A stretch of DNA of 64,000 nucleotides from positions 62,001-126,000 of the forward strand of contig NC_031000.1 in assembly GCF_000149955.1 (NCBI RefSeq), given 5' to 3'. Positions 54,447 through 64,000 of the stretch are shown here, in pieces. The notes below the pieces were generated by a model. It was not told the origin of the DNA, searched no databases, and saw only the letters and a list, made by a program, of their open reading frames with translations. Position 1 is the stretch's first letter; the number at the start of each line of letters is the position of its first letter. Source of the stretch: Fusarium oxysporum f. sp. lycopersici 4287. Taxonomy: Eukaryota; Ascomycota; Sordariomycetes; Hypocreales; Nectriaceae. The position numbers were made by a program, and so were the translations under genes.

Positions 54447-55574
54447 GTTAGTTTTGAATGATGAGGTGGGAGGTTGATTAAAGATTGTGGGCGGGTGGGA
54501 CCGGGAGTGTTAAATATACCATTTTTATGGTCTGATCTGTCTTCTGGCCAGTGCCTATGCGTGAGTCTCTCACTCCTCTCTCCAATTTGTGAAATTACCT
54601 ACGGGCGGTAGTAGACTAGTAGTAGTCTCCATATCCCTAGTCTCCGAGAGAGGTATGCGAGTGAGGGTATGTGAGAATCCGACACACCTCGGAAATATTT
54701 CCTTCAACCCTGGGGAGACCCCCAAATACCTCTACTCCTCCCCATGTCCAGGCCATCATCTCAGACATTGTGTCCGTGGCCCATCCATCACAACTTTAGA
54801 TGATCGGGGTTAAGATTAGCTTTGGCGGGGGACTGCACCCCAGGAAACCGAAATCTCATTTAGGCAAGAACGATTCGACGTTGCTCACACCCCTACAGTC
54901 AGCTTCGTTCTTTAACGCTCGGTCTAGGCAACCTTGAGCGGTTTTATATCCCCTTTTTGGGCTTGTCCGGCATCTAAGTACACATTTGTGTTGCTTGCTG
55001 TGTCAGGTGGCCATTGCCGGCGAAACTAGATTTTTCTCGCCCTTAACGATCGAGCAGAGCCATAACATAACAAGTGCGCCCCACTCCGATCAACTCTAGA
55101 GACCTGGTTCACAAAGAGGTCAGCAGACCTTGGGAAGCTAATTGGACAGCCGGATACCGAGGCAGAACATCCTAACACGCCGAGGTCCAGCGCAAGATCC
55201 GCCAACTACACGAGGGGCTCAGGAAGAGACAACCGTGCTATTCACCTAGATGCGAACCGAGAAGATAGGATTGGAGGACTGACAGGTAGTCAAACCAGCA
55301 TCCTTTGCCCTCCTACCATTCGATCTTGTTCCTCTACTATAACGTGCATGATAAGCGAATGTCGCACCTCCAAATCCCATAAAAAACGGCGTTTTCGACC
55401 CCCTTGCAATAACCATGAACTTTACTAAAACTTCATTAGAAAGCTTGGCTTATTACGGCCGACCAGACAAGCAAAAAAAGAAAAAAAAGAAAAAAAGAAA
55501 GAAAGGCATTTCCTAGCCAGGATGACTTGTTCTTAGATTTCTCCCATGTATCCAACAAATTTCTTGCTAATTGC
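54447..55574. other. Promoter side of bZIP 2; orphan TIR; A-rich tract
   Basis: No gene is recognised. At 55340-55357 TA plus ACGTGCATGATAAGCG matches the TIR core of pogo elements C and D. 55470-55507 is an A-rich run with interspersed G. Confidence 0.55.
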
Positions 55575-55576
55575 TA

Positions 55577-57392
55577 TCGTAATTGACCACCAGACCACCC
55601 TTCCCCCCAGGCTACCGCCCCGTGACAGCCTCACTTTTGGTTCCACTAGTTAACAACACTCAACCATTCCACAACGAATACAGCTTCAAATTTAATTTCC
55701 TCTTGGATGCTTATTAAAAAAAGGCCTGCTCTTCCGTTATTGGCTTTTTCCGCTTATTCTGACGATTTTCCGCAGCTGCTTTATTATTTAACTTCCATGT
55801 GTTCAGGAAAAGCTTTATTGGGGTCGAAATTGATTTGTGAACGGCCTGACGGCTTTATCGCGGCCTCGTGAGTTTTTATATGGCCAATTTCTTCTGTAGG
55901 AATGATTCTGATGCGTTCTTTTTATCTAGGGACCTTCCACACTTCCGTAGGACCAGTCTGATGTCTCTCTCGGCGTTTTCTGACGACCAATCGACCTTCA
56001 AAAGCAGTTTTTCGATATCGCAGCTTGACGAAGGCGTGTTGAAGATCTGACCCCTCTTCACGTTGGATTTGTGGTGCTGTGGCCCGATTTCTAGTAAGCC
56101 GCGGCGCTCATGGGGCTTCAGCCTCGCAAGAGCCTCATCAGCATCAACTGGGTAAATATCAGTTGCCTGAAACGAATGTCAGAAGTTCTTCTGACTGAAA
56201 GCTTTCTCCGAAGCTACTTTATATACCTATAGGAACAGTTGTTTCTGTCGTGATGATGTCGCCGCGTAGGTCTGCATTCCGGCTGTCTTCCTCGCGATAA
56301 TATCGCTTTAACGGTCTAAGAATGCCTACATCGAGAGGTTGTGTAATATGTGGCGAATGCGAAGGTAGCCAATTAAGCCAAACCTTATTCATAAATGTCT
56401 TCTTCATGAAGATTGCTGTGATATGAGTCTTATGTTAGTCAAGGACGAATACCCTCTATAAAGACTCGTCTTTTGGCTTAGTTTCTGGGAGAAATACGTC
56501 ATAGAACCATCTAAGCAGTATTTCTATATAAGACCAGCCTTTCTCGCTGCAGGTGAACTTCCATTCAGTTATAACGTCCCCAAAATTCTGTCCTTGTGAG
56601 GTTTCTCCTGTATATATGATAAAGGGAGGCAGCCTTCGGCCGTTGGCGCAAATTGACTCTAAAATCGAGATCCAAGTGGAAGCATCACTTTGTATCTTCA
56701 CTGCTGAAGTCGTTAGTACAGTCCCGACGACTATACCATTGAAAGACTCTCCTTCTTGCACTCCAGTTTCGTCAAGGTTGAAGATACGGCCTGAGCCGAT
56801 GAGTTTGTCACGTATGATAGTTCCAAGGCCGAGGTAGTAATCTCTGAGACTTTTCTTCAGTGACTAGTTGTTTTCTCGCCGCCGAAATAAGTCGTGATGG
56901 CTTCAAAATAATGCTTGTATGACGGCTGAAGAACCGATCAACCCATCTCTTGCCGAGGTGTGGTCCCCAGTCGTTAAGTTCAGCAAGATGCTCAGCATAT
57001 TGATGGATCTCTTGTTTCGTAAGAGGTTGGCGACCCTTTTCTCGTATGATAATAAAGTCAATGAGTTCCTGCTCTTGTATACGAGTTAATGAGAGAAATT
57101 TTTCATGTGCTATTTGCGTAGGTTGTGTGCCCTTGATTCGTCCTCTCAATTTCGAATATGGAACTCCCTCAGACTTAGCTACACTGCGAATACTCGACTT
57201 CTTGATATCCTGAACGGCTCGGGTTAATACTGCTTCACTATCTGGTATCGAAGAACTCATATTGAAAATTTGAAGAGAATTGAAGCATAATCGCGACCGT
57301 GAGATGCGTGTGTCATGGTGATGTGTTGAGGCGTTGAGACTATCACGAAACGGGCGGTGTGGGGGGGTGGGCGGCCTGGTGGTCAATTACGA
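55577..57392 (-). mobile_element. pogo-like element E with TIRs and TA duplication
   Basis: Both ends read TCGTAATTGACCACCAG from outside in, followed by a C-rich stretch. TA flanks both sides (55575-55576 and 57393-57394). 1816 bp. The TIR sequence differs from families A and C/D. The minus strand carries a decayed transposase. Confidence 0.85.
55876..57260 (-). pseudogene. pogo-type transposase E, multiply broken
   Basis: It starts MSSSIPDSEAVL at 57260. A psq HTH (SIRSVAKSEGVPYSKLRGRI) and CENP-B HTH (LGKRWVDRFFSRHTS) lead to about 56860. After frame changes come IFNLDETGVQ (about 56780), ICANGRRLPPFIIYTG (about 56640), then RVFVLD followed directly by a stop, and SPHITQPLDVG (about 56340). 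The C-terminus RDIRLVLRKCGRSLDKKNAS lies at about 55910-55965. Several frameshifts and stops make it inactive. All three catalytic Asp codons can still be recognised. Confidence 0.78.
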
Positions 57393-57394
57393 TA

Positions 57395-59641
57395 GTATGA
57401 TGGCCCAGAGGGCATAACTGTACTTCCTAACACAGTGTGAAACAACGCTAGTGGCTAAGCGCGCCAATGAACCCACGCTATGAATGGTCTTCATTACAAT
57501 CGAACATCAGGACAGCCGTTTCGATATTCGTAAGGCCGGGCGTCGAATATATCTATTGACTCGACCTGCATTTGAGAGATGCCCCAACTTTAGTTCCCCT
57601 CCTATACTCTCGAGATGACAGGTATAGTGCGGGGCAAGGTCGGTAGTGGAGGCGCTTGTCACAGTTAGAGTTGAGGAGATACATATGGAAGCGTCATGGT
57701 GCCAGCTAATTATCTGCGGGAATGTAAATATCACAGTTGCACACCTTTGGGGGAAAAATTGCGTTAGGAAATTTGTCATCTCCTAAATGCCTTTTGCGGC
57801 AGCCGTCAACACCGGTTGGCATAGAGCATCGCCGAGCGCTGCTTTTTTAATCCTCCCCATTTGCATCTTTCGAGAACCAAGAATGCATACCAGAACCCGC
57901 AGAAACGGCGATATGCATGTCAAATCTAATCTGGCCAATATCTCATCCAGCAAGCCGCAATAGCTGTGGATAAGAATGAGACAGATGGAAGTCAGCTCTT
58001 GCAATCACGGCCTAACTTAGCGATAACCAATCAAATCACTCCCAAGACAGGCTCCCGGTAAGAGGTATAGACCAGTTGAAAACAAGAAGAACGTACTCCA
58101 CGCAACTTAGGGGGCCTAATCTGTGTACGTCGGAATTTTCCGCTGGCCCGCGTTGGATGTTGTGGATGGGCGTGCGGGTGGGCGCTCTTTCTCGGCGGCC
58201 CCACTAAGCCCATGCCCTCCGTGCACGGAGAAAGAACATCCCGACAAGTAATTCAATTCGAATTATTTCACTCCAGAGACATATTAATGCTACTCAATAG
58301 GCATGCATTCATCTTCAGGTCGAAACCCACGCCTCGGCTGAATGTCGTTACGGATGGACTTACAAGTTATCAAATACACGCTGCCGCCACTTGGCTTGGC
58401 TTTTTTATCGCTTCCACTTGGCTTCCCTTGAAGCTGCGGAAAATAGCTGTTGATAAAGGCTGTTGATAAAGGCTGTTTCAAGCAGAAGGTCCAAGTTTTT
58501 GGACCAGGTTGGCGCTACCCCACCGGGTATGTCGCCTAGTGAGATTTCCAGGGAAGTAAACCATGTACATGGGTATGCAGAGCGAGTCTTTGCCCGTGCT
58601 CGTGAAAGTGCACGTTAGGGCGATGGAACCAATAACTACGGGAAAATGTGAGCAACTCGGTGAAAGGCGGAGGTTTTCCTCAGTACAGTAGTCTATCCCA
58701 GAACAACATCAAATACAATCCTTCGCTTTGACAATCACCATTGCATGTTTGCACCCTATGAACTATGCCAAATTAACTTAAATAAGCCTCTACTAAGGAG
58801 AGTTCTCTCTTTTAGCTCCACATTTGGAGGCCATAGACATGCTTCAACCTCCACTGCCCAATGGGCGGGGCTTCAAAAACTCTCGCACGGTCCCCAACAC
58901 TAAAAGGTTGGGTCCCAGGCTAGCCTCACAAATTGCCCTTAATCTCAGGCAAATACCACCTTCGTGAACTGGTGGGGATGAAATGCAAGCCGTTTCAGCC
59001 CTTCAGAGCGAACGCACGGATAGTCCAATCAGTTTCTTACACGTTTCGGTGATCCAGATACCATGCTAGCGTCCTCATCCCTCTCGCGCCGTCCCTCCCA
59101 GCAAACAGGGAGTCAGGCTGTGGGGCCACTAAAACTGGATGCTGGATCGAGGACCTTAGCTATGAAGACTAGGCACTTTTTTACGGAGAATTTCTTCCGA
59201 ACCTATGCTTGTTAATGGTATGGAGTACTGAGCTACGGGTTGTTATCCATGCGGTTTCACATGCTTAAATTCAATCTTTCCCTTCCCACCGCCCGTTGTG
59301 ACCTGATCGGGCTAGCTGTCGGTTGCTCCGCGTCCTGTATTCGATTTTCATGAATATTGCAGGGTCATTTCGATCGCGGCGACCTGTATGAGCGTCAGCA
59401 CAGTAGCTTCTTTACCGCTAGTCATCCCGAGTTTCTAGCGTACGGTTCTTCACCTACTCAGAATCACCATCAGTAGCCCGGAACAATAGCCCAAAGGGCA
59501 TCAAGGCGCTTCTAGATGTTTAGAGCTCCCTTCGGCTCTTCTCCTGCTGCTTTAGCCATCAGCTGAACTTCTTGTATAGAGATATACCCTGCGATCTCTC
59601 TTTACCTCGCGGACGATAGAGCCCCCAGGAGGCCGATAGAC
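57395..59641. other. No gene recognised
   Basis: 2.2 kb with short frames on both strands and no domain I can name. The last part before 59642 is probably the bZIP 3 promoter. Confidence 0.5.
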
Positions 59642-60496
59642 ATGGGAGGCAACTCGACCTTGGGGACATCCTACTCTCCCGAATCCCTTCCATGGGAGCA
59701 ATGCTGGTGGCCAAACCAGCTAGTCCCGTTTGATTTATCAAAAGACAAGAGCAGTACGTCAAACAGTGTTTATACGCAGACTGGTCCTCTGATCTATGGC
59801 CCCCTACATGACTACAACACTGATTTGACACGCCATTGGCAGTATACCGGCCATGAGATGAACTATATGAACACGGGGAACAGTCACAATCCTGTCGTAG
59901 AGGATATACCCCTGTTTCCGGTTTCTGAGCATGGAAGTTCTAAGGAATCACCCGGCCAGGGCCATTGGCACTCACCCTCGCCACAAAGGACACCAGATCG
60001 AAAGACAAATTGCTACTCTGACGACCTGACGCCTCGCAAATCCACTGGAAGAACTCCCCTAGGTGATCGAGATATCAATCCACAGATAAAGAAGACGAGA
60101 AAATATTCACCTATTCGCCGCACGAGCAAAACCAGCAGCAACGGCGCTCATGCAGCCCAACAGGACAACGATCGCATGAAAAAAATCCGGGAACGAAACA
60201 GAATTGCTGCCAACAAGCTCCGTATCAAGCAGAGGGAAGAACAGCAGGGGCTTGAGTCTAGCAAGCAGGACCTGGAGCGTATCAACCGCGATCTTTCCAC
60301 CTGCGTGGCCGACCTGACAGTCGAGGTGTATGAGCTTAAGATGCAACTTCTACAGCAGTCAGGATGCAATTGCACCCTCATACAGAACTACCTCGCCCAT
60401 GAGTCCCAGCGATACATGCAAACGTTGGTAGAGGAGCCGCAGTCAACGATCTTGTTTTTGCAGGCAGAGACCCCCATGCGATGCGAGCAAAAGTAA
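59642..60496 (+). CDS. bZIP transcription factor 3 (ATF/CREB-like)
   Basis: 284 aa, single exon. The first 170 residues are polar and unstructured with Ser/Pro/Thr stretches. A bZIP domain lies at about residues 175-245: MKKIRERNRIAANKLRIKQR is the basic region with the N-x2-A-A-x2-x-R signature of ATF/CREB-type factors, followed by Leu at seven-residue steps (LESSKQDLERINRDL, CVADLTVEVYELKMQL). The C-terminus has two cysteines (GCNCTL), reminiscent of redox-responsive tails but without a family match. It should act in the nucleus as a dimer. No linked target genes are visible. Confidence 0.82.
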   Translation: MGGNSTLGTSYSPESLPWEQCWWPNQLVPFDLSKDKSSTSNSVYTQTGPLIYGPLHDYNTDLTRHWQYTGHEMNYMNTGNSHNPVVEDIPLFPVSEHGSSKESPGQGHWHSPSPQRTPDRKTNCYSDDLTPRKSTGRTPLGDRDINPQIKKTRKYSPIRRTSKTSSNGAHAAQQDNDRMKKIRERNRIAANKLRIKQREEQQGLESSKQDLERINRDLSTCVADLTVEVYELKMQLLQQSGCNCTLIQNYLAHESQRYMQTLVEEPQSTILFLQAETPMRCEQK

Positions 60497-62358
60497 TGCA
60501 GGATTAGGACGGGTCTACGGAGGATGTCGCGGAGATACCCCCAGTCGTTCGATGTATATGGAGACGAGGGATGTCAAAGAAATGTCAAACAAACAAGTGG
60601 CGCCAGGCTTGAAAACTACATAATACTAATTTCTTTTTCCTTCCTACTTACGTGCCGCTAGGCCAGTGACCCGGGGTGAAGTACCTAGCCTTATAGGTGG
60701 TCCAGCTTCCAGGGGCAGCTGACCGAGCTAAACGCTCGGGTGGATAGCCCATATGATGTATCAATATGTGGTAGGTGCCGGATACCGGCCACACAAAAAT
60801 GTCTCAGATTATCCTCCACCTCCCCACGATATCTAAGAGACTTTCATAATATAGGCAAAAGGTAACGGCGAGGAAGTTGTTGATATGTACATAGTCTGAG
60901 AGAGTAGCAGCGTCTGACGAAAGGATAAACACAATAGGATTAACTCTATGATAAGTTGGCTTCTCTTTGTCCATATCTTCCTCACTTTCGAAATAGGAGT
61001 CAGGATGAAAACCAAATCATAGTCTCGGGTGGAGGAGCTCATGCATGCAAGTTTAATCAACTCGTTCGCATGTAACATCGCTTTTCGCAGAGATATAGAA
61101 TTTACGTCTGCGCGTTGACCCTTGATTTAGCGAACTGATGCGGAGCTAAGGTAAGCTAAGATCCGTGCTGCCCTGACCCCTGCAGCGGCCTTGTTGCCCC
61201 CTTGTATTCAGCCTTTCAATGCAACATGCTGCTTTTGGGCATGTAAGCCAACATCTGTCATGCTTAGCCCTTCCAAAACCCTGCAAGGCCCCACACTTTG
61301 TTTTAATATCAAACGAACCAATCCGAGCCACAACATTAAGGGGCTAGGTTCCACCCACGGCCATAGCGGACGACGCTGCAGACCTGCAGTTCTTCTCTCG
61401 CCAACATATGTAGCCACATTGACAAGGTGGAACCATCAAAACTCGTCCCGGTCGACGTTTCCCAAATTAGCGGAACGCATAGTTATAGTTGGCCGTTGTC
61501 AGGACGGCGCTTAGTGGTGGAGACGTGATGAGTCCGTGCCCAAAGCCCCAACTGAAAACAGAATCCTGTCCTGCTGGGAAAGAGAACGATTTGGCAATAA
61601 CTGCCGTCATCAACCAACAAAGAATGAATAAATGAATGAATTCATTCCGTCCGGGAGGATACGCCTCATAGGGCCCACAACGTTGTATCTCGTTACATTG
61701 TTTTCCCCACATTTTACCCTGACATCCTTAACCGTACCAGTCCTTACACCTTGCCACTCTCCCCAGCCTCGCTTGTCCCTGCGACAGTCCTGCGGGAAGG
61801 TCGACTTCTCCAAGTGTTCAGCATCCCTGCCGGTAGCCTTTGCAAGCTAAGCAGTCGGAATTTATGCCTCTATAGACATGATTGATATCTCTCAGTAGGT
61901 GATTTTGCTGTGCTTCTGTATCTTCAATGTCTTACTCCTTCCCTGTGCGGCCTCTCTTCCTTTCATGACTTTTAGTGGCATAACGGTTGAAAATGGCGTT
62001 TAAATGCATTCTTTCCACGCCTGTAGCTTGCCGTAGGGCTTCCAACGAGGGTGCCGGGTCTTCTTCTGTAAAATGAAGCTATTAGCAAGTGCGACTTCGA
62101 GGAGGAAATTCCAAAAGCAGCGCCTGCCAAGGACTGCGGCGGAAGCGATACTCGTATGCTGTATAGGACCTTATCCAGACTTGCCTATCCTGATATCATA
62201 TCCGCTTAGCAGGATAGCAGAGATGATATCAGTCTAGGAGTTTTAGCAGCTTTAGCAGAGATGATATGACGACAGATATGTCTAAGCTTAAAGGTAAATA
62301 TTTCATCCAATTCTAATCTAGATCATCATCCGAATCAACATGAACACTGCCGTTTATT
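60497..62358. other. No gene recognised
   Basis: Short frames on both strands only; the sequence right of 62280 is the 3' flank of the hAT relic. Confidence 0.5.
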
Positions 62359-64000
62359 TCACCGTTCCACAACAAGCCCTCTACCACCACGTGATGATGG
62401 TATAATGAGTCCTTCACGCAGCCAGTTGCCGATGCATTCAACCTTCTCCAGATTAACACATGACATCCTTTCCCGATCCCATGATAAAGTGCGTCTTCCT
62501 CCACTGAATGCAGACTCAGGGTCAGCAGAACCAGGGGGCACAGACAATATGTCGATGGCCACGCGACTGAGACGCGGATATGTTCGAACCTGGTCCCTCT
62601 GACACCACCAGACCAGAGGAGAGCCTTCGATCTTTATCGGCTGGTTGTGGATAAAGTTTTCGAGGTCAGCTACGTCCCTGGTTATGTCCTCGGCGACCAT
62701 AATCTCGTTCAGAAGCCGATCGAGCTCGTTTGAGTGCCCTTGCTGCGACCTAGACGCTTCGCTCAGCGCTTGGGCAGGTCCGAGGGTGGGCACCATCTTG
62801 TATTCTTCCTCCATATCGAAAGTGCGTCCCTAATGGCAGCCTCGGCCCAGTCTCCCTTCCAGTTTATATCAAGGTATCGCGCTCGCTTCGACGGATCAAG
62901 GAGAAGGGCAGTTGCGTAGATAGGGGACTCCCCGGATAAAGCATAGTATTTATCGAGTACGAACCAGCCCATATCAATAGAGTGCAACATGAGAGGATCA
63001 TGTGTCTCCTCTGCTTCATAGAGCTCCTAAATAGAGGATCAGAAGCTAGTTGATTGAGTTAGGCGAAAGCTGAGATGATACCTTCTTCTGCTCGTAGTGG
63101 CAAAGTAATATATCCATGATCATGAGGTTTTGCGAGAGCGTGGCCGTCACGCCTTGAGCCCACAAGGTCGTAGACGTGAATGGTTGGAGAAACGCGTGCG
63201 TTTTCTCCAGGTAATCCCAATCAGAAGAGGTGAGAATATTGTCACCTAGAGCTTTGTCGTAGTCAAGTAGGAACTGCTTTACTTGCTGCTTTTTTCCTTA
63301 TCAGATTGTCGATCATCCTGTGCCATGAATTCCAGCGCGTATCGTTATCAATACCGAGCCGTAATTTGATGCGCTCATCCCATGCATCACTGTGGATAGG
63401 TGAGTTACGTAGCCACAGCCCGATCCGGTGTAGTTTGCGCAGCGCTGGCACCATAACCCAGCCCCCCCTTCTGGTGTTGTCTGACTTATTATCTGGCCTC
63501 AGTGGAGGATTTACCTTCTGAATGGAAGTTCTTTTGCATGCAACGCCGCCAGGATGCTCCGTCTGAGCTTCCATATGATCTGGCTGGTTTGTCGTATCAC
63601 CACCAGACGCGTCGTTTAGGATGAAGTTGAACGGTTCGTAGTGCTCATCCCCAGTGATATCGCTAGCAGCATCGAGGGCGGCTTGAAGTGCTTCACGTGA
63701 AGACGCGAAAAGAAAGGCTTGAAGTGATAAGTTGATAACATGAAGGATACATCGGATACGGTGCCGTTTTGGATCCCAGTTGATCTGCTATAGATTAGGC
63801 GACTAGATGGGAGAACAAAGCTGGAGTACGACGCACATTGCGGTCCTGCCTAAGCCTGGTTGATAAATGCTGCAAGCATGTGTCGTTTGATGCCGCATTA
63901 TCACCCGTATGACAGCCGAGCTGATTCGCGATATCGTAAATATCGTCCACTTCCTCCGCCAGTGGATTCAGTGGAGTGGTTTGCAACCTTGGATGTGTAC
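62359..64000 (-). pseudogene. hAT-superfamily transposase, frameshifted, cut by the window edge
   Basis: Read from the right: HTGDNAASNDTCLQHL (about 63910), a real-looking intron 63836-63785 (GTGCGT...CCTAAT...CAG), INWDPKRHRIRCILHVINLS, LGIDNDTRWNSWHRMI (about 63340), intron 63081-63027, GWFVLDKYYALSGE and TALLLDPSKRARYLD, then the C-terminal hAT dimerisation domain (LVWWCQRDQVRTYPRLSRVA ... ILSVPPGSADPESAFSGG). These blocks define hAT enzymes, which cut and paste with 8-bp duplications. Two single-base frameshifts are seen, in the T6 run at 63290-63295 and near 62820. The BED finger and N-terminus lie beyond the window. Close to intact but not functional as read. Confidence 0.82.

Noticed and set aside
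1..64000. CRISPR array or bacterial operon features
   Set aside because: Introns, fungal regulators and fungal transposons show a eukaryotic genome; no regularly spaced repeats other than the simple repeats listed.

Overview
This window looks like a transposon-rich, gene-poor accessory region from a filamentous ascomycete (Pezizomycotina, most likely an Aspergillus/Penicillium-type Eurotiomycete). The host genes have 47-145 bp GT-AG introns, some with CTAAC/CTGAC-like branch sites. They include fungal types: a Zn(II)2Cys6 regulator, fungal-type bZIP proteins, a DUF3716 protein, a But2-like secreted protein and a peptidylarginine deiminase. The species assignment is inference. No rRNA, tRNA or CRISPR was found.

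Layout. 1-5 kb is a pile-up of dead elements: the tail of a MULE transposase, a pogo-type element with a TA target duplication that sits in the P-loop of a decayed NB-ARC/NLR gene and itself carries a solo LTR, then an internally deleted piggyBac transposase. 5.7-6.3 kb holds a relic of a C2H2/DUF3505 helicase-type family; a second relic lies near 51 kb and both share an upstream block. 6.96-12.65 kb is a complete chromodomain Ty3/Gypsy retrotransposon with two LTRs that look identical, a 5-bp target duplication, intact gag and pol, and a possible self-priming site. 15.5-16.5 kb is a bZIP gene. 17.5-20.1 kb holds a 9-bp minisatellite, a retroposon-like module with a (TATG)n tail (one of three copies) and a nearly intact pogo transposase.

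22.3-25.6 kb is a large DUF3716 gene. 27.3-30.9 kb holds two adjacent divergent pogo transposases: one has all catalytic acids but a nonsense codon, the other has an open frame but a first catalytic Asp changed to Asn. 32.1-32.9 kb is a ferritin-like gene, 34.6-36.6 kb a large membrane protein, 39.1-39.7 kb a But2-like secreted protein. 40.4-43.4 kb holds the 3' end of a Tad1/I-type LINE and two more retroposon-like modules. 43.7-47.8 kb is the most gene-like block: a Zn2Cys6 regulator followed on the same strand by a peptidylarginine deiminase. 53.4-54.4 kb is a second bZIP gene with a probable 1-bp frameshift, 55.6-57.4 kb another pogo element, 59.6-60.5 kb a third bZIP gene, and 62.4 kb to the right edge a decaying hAT transposase.

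How it works together. About half of the window is mobile DNA from at least six groups (Gypsy, copia-like LTRs, LINE, pogo, piggyBac, hAT, plus a MULE scrap). Many copies differ by transitions, as expected for repeat-induced point mutation, while the Gypsy element looks recent. Host genes are regulators (three bZIP, one Zn2Cys6) and accessory proteins rather than core metabolism; no biosynthetic cluster is seen. The most unusual items are the Gypsy LTR/primer-site hairpin, the complementary defects of the paired pogo transposases, the three-copy (TATG)n module and the deiminase next to a regulator.
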